DNA of 64,000 nt from a virus. Below are positions 8,421 through 16,355 of this stretch, piece by piece; the first letter of the stretch is position 1; each line of letters opens with the position of its first letter. Made by a program: the position numbers and the translations under genes. The stretch covers positions 1-64,000 of the IMG/VR virus record IMGVR_UViG_3300009285_000883. One strand, given 5' to 3'. Under the pieces are notes generated by a model. The model did not search any database, was not told where the DNA came from, and worked only from the letters and a program-made list of their open reading frames with translations.

Positions 8421-8489
8421 ACACCCAAGACCCGGCAATCAGATAGTGCACCTGAGAACTGGCCGAGCTGGTAAAATAGGAAAGTTCCC

Positions 8490-8536
8490 AGTGAGGAAGG
8501 TCACTGATGCACGGTTGCCCGTGGGGACTGCCCCCC
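8490..8536 (+). ncRNA. Candidate structured RNA: three short hairpins in a row
   Basis: AGTGA/TCACT (8490-8505), CACGG/CCGTG (8510-8523) and GGGG/CCCC (8523-8534) follow each other with short loops. It could be a small RNA, leader or protein site. No promoter or terminator is clear, so the call is weak. Confidence 0.3.
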
Positions 8537-8686
8537 ATCAAGCCTATGCCTCAAACGACGCAAGCCCCTACGCTGTAACGGTTTAGTTGCGGCTAACTAT
8601 ACAGCACAATCATACACCCTGCTACGGTGTTACGAAAACCGCATGAATCAGCCCCAATCGTACTAGTTTGGGCCTTGTTTGCACTA

Positions 8687-8760
8687 CGTATAGGGTATAG
8701 CTTGCATAGCCACCATAGCTAGTTCCTATGTCGTATAGTTCCTACCATAGCTCATAGCTT
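8687..8760. repeat. ATAG/TATAGCT-rich cluster (iteron-like)
   Basis: Within 70 bp the word ATAG occurs about nine times, mostly as TATAG or CATAGC, in both a GTATAG and a CCATAGCT context, just before the palindrome GGAACACGTGTTCC. It is locally AT-rich compared with the surroundings. Confidence 0.6.
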
Positions 8761-9105
8761 GGAACACGTGTTCCGATTGTCTAGTCGGGCCCGTTCTGCG
8801 GTCGACCGATTGTCCCCCCTTGACTTTCGCGAGAATCGACCGAATCGACGATAACCTCTTTCGCGGGCCCGTGTTGCGTCATGCGGGTCGACCTATCGTC
8901 CCCATGTGTCCACCAAAGGGCCCGATATCGTCCAAGATTTTTTATCCTCTTCTGGGATAACGGCTTAGAATCGATTCGGCGAGAAATCCCGCAAACCGGG
9001 CTTGTGTCGGAAACTCACGACGCCGATGATAGGCGTGACGGTCGATGACGGTTTGCGATGCGAGCGGTCGACCCGCCCCGATTTCTCTCACTGGAGATTC
9101 GAACT

Positions 9106-9687
9106 ATGGCTAATGCAACTGCATCCCGCCCCGCTTGTGTCGTCCTGACAAATGTCATGTCCTGCAGTCAAGTCCGTACGTTGTTGGACAATGGCCAAAC
9201 TGACATAGACTCGTGTATCGTTTGGGCAAGTGAAACTAAACTCCCAGTTGGCGACGTAGTTACCTCGTTTGCGGGTATCTTTGATTCGGCCACTCTTGGT
9301 GCAGTGATTGGAGCCCAAACGGCATTCGCAATTGCAAGCGCCGTTAGCGCCGTCAAGCAATCAACTGCCCGAGGTATCACATGGAAAGTATCGAAGCGCG
9401 GTCTTATTAGTGTTTACGGTTTAAATGCTCGATTCCCTGTTAGCCTTTACCTTCCCCAATTGAAGCGCTTTGCTTCCAGCCTATTTGGGGTTGATGGCGA
9501 CAAGTTTGATAAGACCCCTATCGGCGTATGGGCGGCAACAAATCCCACTGAGGTATTCGCAACTGCCGATTATGAGTCCGAAGCTGATCAGACTTGGTTG
9601 CGTGATGCGCGGAGCGGGAAGTACGCCCACGTTATCGTGAAAGGCGATGGCGTTGCCGTATCGTTGTCCCTTGCCGCGCCAGAATAG
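9106..9687 (+). CDS. Hypothetical protein, 193 aa
   Basis: Unrecognised. A hydrophobic Ala-rich stretch (about residues 60-85) could be a buried helix or membrane-associated segment; the rest is soluble. The ATG at 9106 has the local leader TGGAGATT-N6-ATG, shared with the next two plus genes. Codon and base use are noticeably less GC-rich than in the late genes. It is the first gene of the rightward unit. Confidence 0.6.
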   Translation: MANATASRPACVVLTNVMSCSQVRTLLDNGQTDIDSCIVWASETKLPVGDVVTSFAGIFDSATLGAVIGAQTAFAIASAVSAVKQSTARGITWKVSKRGLISVYGLNARFPVSLYLPQLKRFASSLFGVDGDKFDKTPIGVWAATNPTEVFATADYESEADQTWLRDARSGKYAHVIVKGDGVAVSLSLAAPE

Positions 9688-9728
9688 CTTTCCCCTGCAC
9701 TCACTCTCTCACTTTGGAGATTAGATCT

Positions 9729-9959
9729 ATGTCACAACTGCTAAGCCGAGAACAAAAGTTTTCAGTCGCGTCAATGCTTGCAACGAATACCCTTCAGCCT
9801 ACGTTGAATCGACTACGTGCCGCATGCTTGGAACTTGGGATGGAAAGCGAACAATTTCTATCGTTTGCCATATTCGCCAATAAACGATATGCGAAGCGCG
9901 ATGGATACATTCCCCCTGCAGTTGTCGCGATGATAAACGACTCTGATTTGTTGCTCTAG
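9729..9959 (+). CDS. Hypothetical protein, 76 aa
   Basis: Unrecognised small helical protein. The ATG at 9729 follows TGGAGATT, the same leader as its neighbour, with TCACT words upstream. It is followed by a strong terminator. Confidence 0.6.
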   Translation: MSQLLSREQKFSVASMLATNTLQPTLNRLRAACLELGMESEQFLSFAIFANKRYAKRDGYIPPAVVAMINDSDLLL

Positions 9960-9989
9960 CTTTCCCCCACCTATCGTCAACCAATTGCG

Positions 9990-10016
9990 AAGGGCCCGAT
10001 TTTATGTCGGGCCCTT
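9990..10016. terminator. Intrinsic terminator
   Basis: A perfect 10-bp stem AAGGGCCCGA / TCGGGCCCTT (9990-9999 with 10007-10016) has a seven-base loop and is followed by a TTTGTGCGTTT stretch. It ends the unit of the first two plus genes. Confidence 0.75.
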
Positions 10017-10437
10017 TGTGCGTTTCTTGGACAATCAAAGCCCCTGCCAATTGCCACATGTGACACTTGGTTGGCTCTTTGATAACCCGGACAATTACCC
10101 CCGAACTATCGGGCCCGTTCATGCTGCGCCATCGTGGTGCGTCATGGGTCGATTCGGTCGACCGGACCTAATCGGTCGATTCGGCGAGAACCGTCCTAGC
10201 ATCGCCTAGAACGCGTTCGAATCGCTTGACCAGTCCGAACACGTGGGAACACGTGAAAACGCGACAGACGCGAAGCTAGGGCCCTTGTGTCGGACGATTC
10301 CGACTGCAGGACGATTCCGACTGCAAGTGATTCGGGCCCTTGCATGGTGGGCATGGTGGGGTGATTGCAGTGTAAGCGTAGGTACGTGTCACCCCTCACG
10401 TGCCGCCAGTTTGAGCGTAGGGGTTGGAGATTGTGTT
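10017..10437. other. Second non-coding control stretch with repeats
   Basis: It contains several TCGATTCGG and TCGACCGG words (10147-10190), the 15-mer TCGATTCGGCGAGAA (10176-10190) also found in the first control region, two near-identical GAACACGTG words (about 10224-10241), the 17-bp tandem repeat at 10292-10325 and a GCCGCCAG word at 10402. It probably holds a rightward promoter. I cannot pick one with confidence. Confidence 0.5.
10292..10325. repeat. Perfect 17-bp tandem repeat
   Basis: GGACGATTCCGACTGCA is present twice, end to end (10292-10308, 10309-10325). It is a likely protein-binding site. Confidence 0.85.
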
Positions 10438-10596
10438 ATGTCCGAGATTAGGACGCAACTAGCGTACCACACTGAGTGGTTGTCCAAGCTGCTGAGCTTT
10501 GGTTGTCCTCGCTGGAAACTAGAGCTTGTGAGTGTGGAGTTATCGGTGTGGGCCCAAGCATATGAGTGGGCCCAGTTTGATTCTGCGAATAGTTAG
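10438..10596 (+). CDS. Hypothetical protein, 52 aa
   Basis: Small helical protein, unrecognised. The ATG at 10438 is preceded by TTGGAGATTGTGTT, matching the leader pattern of the neighbouring plus genes. The open frame extends upstream through the repeats, which I do not regard as coding. Confidence 0.5.
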   Translation: MSEIRTQLAYHTEWLSKLLSFGCPRWKLELVSVELSVWAQAYEWAQFDSANS

Positions 10597-10610
10597 AGCG
10601 TAGTTCTACG

Positions 10611-10643
10611 CTGGCAGGTTAGGCACGTTGTTTAGCCTGCCAG
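10611..10643 (+). promoter_or_regulatory. Intergenic hairpin
   Basis: CTGGCAGG at 10611-10618 pairs with CCTGCCAG at 10636-10643, and the stem can extend three more pairs inward. It is one of the family of hairpins between plus-strand genes. Confidence 0.55.
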
Positions 10644-10702
10644 TGTGGGTGGGGTTGGTTTACGTGTGTTGATTGAGTGCCGCCAGACTAAGGGAGACAG
10701 AC

Positions 10703-10888
10703 ATGGACCCAGTAGCGTGCTTCAACGAATTGCATGACTTGGTTGTGTGTGGCGAGTTTACGGAGGCAAGTGAGCGATTGCTTGACCTGCGTGAATGGCT
10801 TGAGCGTGGTGGCTTTATCCCAGAAGAGATTACGCATCGAGCGTGGGCCAGCCTATTAGCAAAGGCTCTTGCTCAACTTCCTGTGTGA
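10703..10888 (+). CDS. Hypothetical protein, 61 aa
   Basis: Acidic helical protein of two to three predicted helices, unrecognised. The ATG at 10703 follows AGGGAGAC in the local leader context GCCGCCAGACTAAGGGAGAC. Confidence 0.55.
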   Translation: MDPVACFNELHDLVVCGEFTEASERLLDLREWLERGGFIPEEITHRAWASLLAKALAQLPV

Positions 10889-10906
10889 TGCAGCCAGGAC
10901 ACATTA

Positions 10907-10931
10907 CCAGCCATCTGCGTGTGGTGGCTGG
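10907..10931 (+). promoter_or_regulatory. Intergenic hairpin (TGCGTGTGG-type loop)
   Basis: CCAGCCA (10907-10913) pairs with TGGCTGG (10925-10931). The loop TCTGCGTGTGG resembles the TGCTTG-N-GG loops of the other leaders. Confidence 0.55.
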
Positions 10932-10973
10932 ACCTGTTACCTGTTTCATCACTTCTGATTTGGAGACTGTGCT

Positions 10974-11891
10974 ATGCAAACGACAACGATGAACGCAATG
11001 GTAAGTGGCTGCCTTGTGTGGTGGGAGCCTAAGGCTGCTCCTGCCGCCAGACTGCGTGAGGCATTGGAGGCAATTGGCTTGGATGCCTTTGCCCCGAACG
11101 CTGAGAGTGTGGAGGCCAGTTTGAAGCATGCGTTGTCAGATTATGGCGATGTGCTTGCCAAGCTGAACCGAGGGAGCACAACCAATAGCGATGGTGACAA
11201 GGAGAAGCGTAAGTACGAGGTTAAGAGCAGGCTCAGCGCAGCAGATGATGGTTTCGAGCTGGTGGAGGTTACACGCCGCAAGGCTGGGAATGGCTACAGA
11301 TGTGAGGTGGCTGTCAAGGTGGACAAGGTGACGGGTGGGCTTAGCGTGATTGACGGTTGGTTGTCAGGCTGGTCAGTGTGGGACTTGCAGGAACGCTTTG
11401 ATGAGTACCGCAGTATGGCGACTGGCGCCAGTGTAGGTCGCTCGCTTGTTGAGTTGACCAAACATTTGCATGGCACGTGCGTCAGGTTGGGTGGGGGTGG
11501 GAACTATTACCTGCCTGAGGATGTGGTGGCACAGTGGTCCGACGTGATTGATGCGTATGAGAAGTGCAGCCAGACACGTGTTCAGCGGATGCGTGTGGTC
11601 ATGGACGATCTGGCTGCTCGGGCTATCCGTGACGGTATCACGGCTGAGCTGCTCAAGGATGGCGCTGAGGTGGCTGATGAGCTTGCCAAGGGTGATTGCA
11701 AGGAGGAGGTGATTGAGCGTCGTAAGCTGCGGAGCCAGGAGCTGCGTAGCAAGTGTCGCCAGTATGAGGAGATTCTGCAGGACACGCTTGTGTCGGTTCA
11801 TGCTGTGCTTGATATGGCAGATCAGTGTGCGGCGGCAGCGATTGGTGTGCAGGAGTCTGGGACGGTGTTTGACGAGTCGTTGTTTGCTTGA
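10974..11891 (+). CDS. DUF6744-like protein, 305 aa
   Basis: The protein is helical with a central GGGGNYYLPE motif (about residue 173-182) after a TCVRLGG strand. That recalls the GGVYYVP signature of DUF6744-type phage proteins, which occur next to AAA ATPases. It is followed 97 bp downstream by a MoxR-like ATPase and then a metallopeptidase-VWA protein, so the three may work as one complex. The start follows TTTGGAGACTGTGCT. The family call is from memory of the motif and is moderate. Confidence 0.5.
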   Translation: MQTTTMNAMVSGCLVWWEPKAAPAARLREALEAIGLDAFAPNAESVEASLKHALSDYGDVLAKLNRGSTTNSDGDKEKRKYEVKSRLSAADDGFELVEVTRRKAGNGYRCEVAVKVDKVTGGLSVIDGWLSGWSVWDLQERFDEYRSMATGASVGRSLVELTKHLHGTCVRLGGGGNYYLPEDVVAQWSDVIDAYEKCSQTRVQRMRVVMDDLAARAIRDGITAELLKDGAEVADELAKGDCKEEVIERRKLRSQELRSKCRQYEEILQDTLVSVHAVLDMADQCAAAAIGVQESGTVFDESLFA

Positions 11892-11915
11892 TGGTGCCTG
11901 ACTGAGCCAAGCGAA

Positions 11916-11943
11916 CGCTGCCTGTGCTTGAAGGCAGGCAGCG
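11916..11943 (+). promoter_or_regulatory. Intergenic hairpin (TGCTTGAAGG loop)
   Basis: A perfect 9-bp stem CGCTGCCTG / CAGGCAGCG at 11916-11924 and 11935-11943 is followed by a T-rich stretch and then the GGAGACT ribosome site of the AAA gene. It could be an intergenic terminator/attenuator or an mRNA-stabilising structure. Confidence 0.6.
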
Positions 11944-11988
11944 CTGCTTGTTTCTGTTTGGTTCTGTTTTCCTTCACTGAGGAGACTG

Positions 11989-13119
11989 ATGATGCGTTAC
12001 GTGAATTGGGGCGCAGCGATTGCGCTACAGACAACCCCGTTTGGTGGGCCCGTGCCTTGCGTGGTAGGCGCGCCGGGTCAGGCTAAGACGGCGTATGGCA
12101 GAGCTGTGTCTGCCGCCAGTGGTCGACGTTTCATCCAGATGATTCTCAGGCAGATGATGCCTGAGGATATCAAGGGTGTGCCATCACCTGATGACATTGT
12201 GATTGATGGCAAGGTGTACCGTGGCTGCCGTTACCTGCTCAATGAGGACATGCTGGCAGCCAAGCACACGCCCAGTTTTGTGCTGATTGACGAGTTCAAT
12301 CAGTCTGGTGACGACGTGTTGGGTGCAGCGCAGGAGTGGATTAACAGCCCGCCCGAGACTGCCTGGGTGATGGCTGCCATGAACCCTGTGGAGATGAGCA
12401 CTGCGGGACGTGAGTTAGCGCCGCCAGTGGTCAACCGCATGTGCATCCTGCCTTGGGAGCGGTTGATTGTCACACGCCGTGCAGGCTGGCTGCGTGGGTT
12501 TAAGAACTACCCATGCCCTGAGTTCCCTATCGTGCCGCTTGATTTCCAAGACACGATGGGCCCTGCTTGGGGCCAAGTCATGTGTGACTTCGAGGATGAC
12601 AACACCGAGCTGTTTGGGGACGACGCATTCCCCAAGGATATCAACCTTGCGTGCAATCCTTGGCCGAGCGAGCGATCGTGGGAACACGTTGGAATCTTGA
12701 TGGCAGCCTGTGATGCGGTGGGGGCTGGCAACGACGTGAAGGCTCAGCTTGTGTCAGGATGTGTGGGTGAAGCGGCCATGCGTAAGTTCATGCTGCATCT
12801 CACGCATCGGGGGCTGCCAGACTTCGAGACGCTGTTGGCGATGCCGCACACGCTGAAGCTGGATGTGACACGTTACGATCTGTCGCGTGCGATTCTGACA
12901 GGCGTGATTGGCCGGGTGAACGCTGAGCAGACTCCCCAACGCTGGGAGGCTGCGTGTGACGTGATTGAGAAGGCGAGTGAGCAGTCAATGGAGACTGCCG
13001 CCACGGTGTACGGTGGGTTGATGAAGGCGAAGCCGCAAGGTTACATGCCACGCTCACGCAATGGGCAGTGGAAGGATCTGCAAGGGCTCATGCTGAATGA
13101 CGCTCACAAGCAGGCGTGA
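11989..13119 (+). CDS. MoxR-type AAA+ ATPase
   Basis: The 376-residue protein has Walker A GAPGQAKT (27-34), Walker B FVLIDEFN (97-104), a sensor-1 region WVMAAMNP (126-133) and a VVNR segment (about 147-150) like the arginine-finger region. This is the MoxR/RavA-like AAA+ layout. MoxR ATPases remodel or activate partners carrying VWA domains, and the next gene encodes exactly such a protein, so a chaperone-like pair is likely. It starts at ATG 11989 or 11992 after GGAGACTG. There is no obvious C-terminal helical lid beyond about 370. Confidence 0.85.
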   Translation: MMRYVNWGAAIALQTTPFGGPVPCVVGAPGQAKTAYGRAVSAASGRRFIQMILRQMMPEDIKGVPSPDDIVIDGKVYRGCRYLLNEDMLAAKHTPSFVLIDEFNQSGDDVLGAAQEWINSPPETAWVMAAMNPVEMSTAGRELAPPVVNRMCILPWERLIVTRRAGWLRGFKNYPCPEFPIVPLDFQDTMGPAWGQVMCDFEDDNTELFGDDAFPKDINLACNPWPSERSWEHVGILMAACDAVGAGNDVKAQLVSGCVGEAAMRKFMLHLTHRGLPDFETLLAMPHTLKLDVTRYDLSRAILTGVIGRVNAEQTPQRWEAACDVIEKASEQSMETAATVYGGLMKAKPQGYMPRSRNGQWKDLQGLMLNDAHKQA

Positions 13120-13141
13120 TTTCACGAGCGACGGCCCGACA

Positions 13142-13168
13142 CTCAGCCTGTGCTTGGGGCAGGCTGAG
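13142..13168 (+). promoter_or_regulatory. Intergenic hairpin (TGCTTGGGG loop)
   Basis: A perfect 9-bp stem CTCAGCCTG / CAGGCTGAG at 13142-13150 and 13160-13168, then a T-rich stretch and GTGGAGGCTC ahead of the next start. Same layout as at 11916. Confidence 0.6.
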
Positions 13169-13208
13169 ACTCGGTTTGTTTCTCACTCACTCAGTGGAGG
13201 CTCTGATT

Positions 13209-14768
13209 ATGGGCAAGCTCAAAGTACCGATTGAGCTATCGGAGGCACGTTTAGCAGCGTGTCGAGTGTGGCCTGAAGCGTCACACGTGATTATGAGCAT
13301 GGTTCCGGTTGAATCACCGGGGCTGGCGCAGCGGGCAGCAGGCTCGATCTGCGTGGACCAGTATTGGCGACTGTACTTTGACCCCCAAGCATTCTTGGAG
13401 CGGTCAGTGGTGCAGCGTATCGCCACGATATTGCATGAGACGGCGCATCTGCTTGGGCGGCATCATGTGCGTGCCAAGCGGTACGTGGCGCCAGACGATC
13501 GGCAGGCATGGTTTGATTGGAACTGTGCTTGTGACATGGCAGTGTGGGGCCTGATTAAGGCTGCTGGGATGCCTGTGCCTGAGACGGCTGTGACGGCTGA
13601 GCGGGCAGGCTTCTCTGAGAATCTGTCTGCGGAGCAGTATTTCAGGCTGATCCGAGACAAGCGTGAGCAGGAGCGTCAGCAGGCTCAGGAGCAGGCTGAG
13701 CAGGATGAACAAGAGAACCAAGGAGACAGCGATGGTAACGACAGCCAAGAGCCTGACGATGGAGATGGAGCTGGAGATTCTCAAGCGTCAGATGAAGACA
13801 GTGATCAGTCAGATGATCAGTCTGAATCAGACAGTCAGGGAGATCAGGCTGGAGAGTCAGGAGAAGGCCAGTCTGACGACGGATCAGATTCGGACGCTGG
13901 ATCGCAGGATGACGCTGACGAGTCAGGCAGTGACAGCGATGACGGATCAGATGGTGGAAACGCTGGAATGCCTCAGCCAGGAGCCGGGGTAGAGGGTGGG
14001 TCGTGCGCTGATGGGGTGGCCCGAGACTGGGAGCTGCCTGCGCCTCAGGGTGATGACAGCGCCGCCAGTCAGGCTGACAAGCAGGAGGACACGCCTCCTG
14101 TGGTCGAGCAGTGGAAGCAGGAGATTCTGCTGCGTAACGCTGCCGATCGGTTGGCTGCCAGTGGTAAGGGCAGTGGCTCAGGCATGTGGCGTGAGATGGT
14201 CGAGCACTATCAGGAGCCTAAGCTGGACCCGCGCAGGCTGTTGCAGAAGACGCTGAGCAGGCAGCTTGGCAACTTGCAGGCTGGGTGTGGCCGGTTCACG
14301 TATCGTCGACCAGCGCGCCGCCCTTCTTTGGGTGGCACACTCAGGCCGCGCAGCTTTCAGCCTGTGCCAAGGATTCTGGTCATCATCGACACGTCAGGCA
14401 GCATGAGCAGCGAGGAGATGCGTCTGGGCGTGGGGCTCGTGAGCAAGTGCATCAACGCGCTCAGGCTGCAAGACGGTGTGCGTGTCATGGCTGGCGATGA
14501 CATGGCGCAGTGGGACGAGCAATGCTTCAACCCGCGTCACATCAGCCTGATCGGCGGGGGTGGGACGGACATGGCTTGTCTGATCGAAGCTGCCGCCAGC
14601 AAGCCTCAGCGTGAGCGTCCCGAGCTGATTGTGGTTGTTACGGACGGAGAGACAGGGTGGCCGAAAACACGTGTTGCGATGCCTGTGGTGGTGGCGCTGA
14701 CACGTGATTCGGAGTATGCCCGATTCTTCCCGGTGCCTGACTGGATGGAGAGTGTCAAACTTTACTAA
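13209..14768 (+). CDS. DUF2201-type metallopeptidase-like / VWA protein
   Basis: The 519-residue protein has an N-terminal metallopeptidase-like domain with HETAH (76-80) and H85-H86. A very acidic Ser/Asp/Gln-rich linker spans about 155-260. The C-terminal VWA-like domain has a MIDAS pattern D394-T-SGS, T453-D454 and D479. This matches the two-part DUF2201 family, partners of MoxR ATPases. The ATG at 13209 follows GTGGAGGCTCTGATT; the longer frame starts inside the previous gene and is rejected. The acidic linker is unusually long and made of short tandem codon repeats. Confidence 0.85.
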   Translation: MGKLKVPIELSEARLAACRVWPEASHVIMSMVPVESPGLAQRAAGSICVDQYWRLYFDPQAFLERSVVQRIATILHETAHLLGRHHVRAKRYVAPDDRQAWFDWNCACDMAVWGLIKAAGMPVPETAVTAERAGFSENLSAEQYFRLIRDKREQERQQAQEQAEQDEQENQGDSDGNDSQEPDDGDGAGDSQASDEDSDQSDDQSESDSQGDQAGESGEGQSDDGSDSDAGSQDDADESGSDSDDGSDGGNAGMPQPGAGVEGGSCADGVARDWELPAPQGDDSAASQADKQEDTPPVVEQWKQEILLRNAADRLAASGKGSGSGMWREMVEHYQEPKLDPRRLLQKTLSRQLGNLQAGCGRFTYRRPARRPSLGGTLRPRSFQPVPRILVIIDTSGSMSSEEMRLGVGLVSKCINALRLQDGVRVMAGDDMAQWDEQCFNPRHISLIGGGGTDMACLIEAAASKPQRERPELIVVVTDGETGWPKTRVAMPVVVALTRDSEYARFFPVPDWMESVKLY

Positions 14769-14783
14769 GAACAGGGTAATACG

Positions 14784-14948
14784 ATGGACAGATACTTTGT
14801 CGAGCATACAGAAGCAGACCAAGATGATCAGACGCTCTACACGTTCATGTGCGAGGCTGGTGATCCAGACCATGCAGAACGTCAATGCAAAGCAGCGCAC
14901 CCAGGGTGCAACGTGACCAGGGTGTACTTGGCGTCGAGTGTTTTCTGA
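14784..14948 (+). CDS. Hypothetical protein, 54 aa
   Basis: Small acidic protein (MDRYFVEHTEADQ start, three Cys residues), 15 bp after the VWA gene and probably translated from the same mRNA. The upstream AGGGTAATACG is a weak site. Unrecognised. Confidence 0.5.
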   Translation: MDRYFVEHTEADQDDQTLYTFMCEAGDPDHAERQCKAAHPGCNVTRVYLASSVF

Positions 14949-14963
14949 GCCGGGCCCCTGCTA

Positions 14964-14988
14964 CCCGCCAGTGCTTGTGGCTGGCGGG
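14964..14988 (+). promoter_or_regulatory. Intergenic hairpin (TGCTTGTGG loop)
   Basis: An 8-bp stem CCCGCCAG / CTGGCGGG (14964-14971, 14981-14988) precedes TTTTGGAGACTGAATC and a start codon. Member of the leader family. Confidence 0.6.
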
Positions 14989-15032
14989 GTGTTGGTGTTC
15001 GTTTCACTGGTCACTGTTTTGGAGACTGAATC

Positions 15033-15371
15033 ATGGGTTACGAGATGAAGCGTGCGCGTCTTAACTGCGATGCCAAGGCGATTGCTGAGGGGTTGGTCAA
15101 GCTGATGGAGGAAGAGGACCCCAACAACGTGGCGTTGATTCGATTCGGGATGCTGCCAGCGCAGTGGATGGACCGCGTTAAGAAGTCATGCCAGGAGCTG
15201 CTTGTTGACAGGCTGCACGTGAATCCTCGCGCCGATCAGGAGGTAGTCACGTTCGCCGATAAGGACGAGCGTGGCGAGTGGATCGTAGTAGTGCATCCCA
15301 AGAAGATTGTGTCGGAGATGGTGCACGATATCAGTCTGGCGTTGTATGGGTGCGTTGAGATGGTCGTTTAG
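15033..15371 (+). CDS. Hypothetical protein, 112 aa
   Basis: Unrecognised mixed alpha/beta protein. The ATG at 15033 follows the leader TTTTGGAGACTGAATC, identical over its core to that of the gene at 17493. Confidence 0.6.
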   Translation: MGYEMKRARLNCDAKAIAEGLVKLMEEEDPNNVALIRFGMLPAQWMDRVKKSCQELLVDRLHVNPRADQEVVTFADKDERGEWIVVVHPKKIVSEMVHDISLALYGCVEMVV

Positions 15372-15384
15372 TAGGGGAATGAGC

Positions 15385-15528
15385 ATGGATATGACACTGA
15401 AACAAGCTGTGACGTTAGTCCTAGAAATGGCACGAGACTGTGCCGACACAGGAGTCGAGGAACAAGCTATCGATCAGGTTGGAGAGTTCTTTAAGGACTA
15501 CTTCCGCAACTACCCTGATCACGATTGA
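15385..15528 (+). CDS. Hypothetical protein, 47 aa
   Basis: Short acidic helical protein. The ATG at 15385 (or 15379) follows GGGG at a usable spacing. Its end overlaps the palindrome ACACGTGT by one base. Confidence 0.5.
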   Translation: MDMTLKQAVTLVLEMARDCADTGVEEQAIDQVGEFFKDYFRNYPDHD

Positions 15529-15544
15529 CACGTGTTCCGATCAA

Positions 15545-15610
15545 CCAGCCGTGCCGCCACAATGGCAACCAAGCTCATTGAGCAACGGGACGACAGTGGC
15601 ACACGGCTGG
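15545..15610 (+). promoter_or_regulatory. Long intergenic stem-loop
   Basis: CCAGCCGTG (15545-15553) pairs with CACGGCTGG (15602-15610). The stem continues inside as GCCAC (15556-15560) with GTGGC (15596-15600). It lies before the leader AAGGAGACTGTT of the next gene. Confidence 0.55.
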
Positions 15611-15651
15611 CTATCGGGTTTCGTGTTTTCACTCTCACTAAGGAGACTGTT

Positions 15652-15948
15652 ATGTCACACACACCGGGACCGTGGTTCAACGACGAGTATTTTGTCAGGG
15701 TCATCAAGCCCGAGCGTGAGTACCTTGGAGCAGGAGCTGCAGAGACAATCTGCGAGATGCAGTCGTCTGTCAGTCCTGAGGAGACTTGTTACAACCAGAT
15801 TTTAATTGCCGCAGCGCCAGACCTACTCGAAGCTGTGCAGGAGTGCATGCGACGATTTAAGCACTTCGAGTTCTACGAGGATGAGGCATCGTCGATCTGC
15901 AAGATACTGCGCCCTGTCATCGCTAAGGCGACAGGGGGTGCAGTATGA
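15652..15948 (+). CDS. HTPGPW-type conserved phage protein, 98 aa
   Basis: It begins MSHTPGPW and contains NQILIAAAPDLLEAV in the middle, the two hallmarks of a very common family of small phage proteins of unknown function. The ATG at 15652 follows CACTAAGGAGACTGTT. The downstream gene overlaps by 4 bp. Confidence 0.75.
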   Translation: MSHTPGPWFNDEYFVRVIKPEREYLGAGAAETICEMQSSVSPEETCYNQILIAAAPDLLEAVQECMRRFKHFEFYEDEASSICKILRPVIAKATGGAV

Positions 15949-16355
15949 GCGCCAAGACAGTGTTTGCCTGCACGCACATTGATAAAGACGCGACCGTGGA
16001 CAACTGGGAAACTGGTTGTCGCATCGACCGAACATGTGTGATGAGCGAATCAGTCAACTACACGGCTGACACGCTGGAGAACCTCGTCAAGAAGGTGTGC
16101 GACGTGTACGGGCTGGATTTCCCGACTCACGTGTCGCACGACGAGGTGTACGATGCGAACGACAGCATCAACGTGATTCAATTCGACAGACTGGAGACCG
16201 CCAGCGGCGACGTTCCTACCGAAGAGGAAATCGCTCGGTGGAAGGATGGTCGGCTTGAGTTGTACGTCGCAGATTACACACTGCACGTTGAGAAGCGGCG
16301 AGTCGAGAACGTGACAATCAACGACGTGGAGGGGCTGCCATGCGACGTTGCCTGA
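15945..16355 (+). CDS. Hypothetical protein, 136 aa
   Basis: Unrecognised acidic protein with paired Cys residues in the first third. ATGA overlap with the previous gene; it also overlaps the start of a small exported protein by 16 bp. Confidence 0.55.
   Translation: MSAKTVFACTHIDKDATVDNWETGCRIDRTCVMSESVNYTADTLENLVKKVCDVYGLDFPTHVSHDEVYDANDSINVIQFDRLETASGDVPTEEEIARWKDGRLELYVADYTLHVEKRRVENVTINDVEGLPCDVA

Larger units (their letters stand above)
8024..9105. other. Main control region, apparently non-coding
   Basis: No ORF here has coding character. It holds a tandem repeat (8387-8420), three consecutive short hairpins (8490-8534), an ATAG-rich cluster (8687-8757), an ACACGTGT palindrome inside GGAACACGTGTTCC (8762-8773), several GGGCCCG and TCGACC words (8788-8930) and a 15-mer TCGATTCGGCGAGAA (8971-8985) that recurs at 10176-10190. 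It lies at the boundary between leftward and rightward transcription and is the best place in the window for an origin or early promoters. Confidence 0.5.

Noticed and set aside
8221-8586. Plus-strand ORF of 121 codons in the control region
   Set aside because: Low-complexity Ser/Thr/Pro composition, no ribosome site, and it crosses tandem repeats and hairpins.
13918-13970. Hammerhead-like CTGACGAG inside the metallopeptidase-VWA gene
   Set aside because: A short stem can be drawn but the GAAA element is missing at the needed place; it is part of the acidic repeat coding region.
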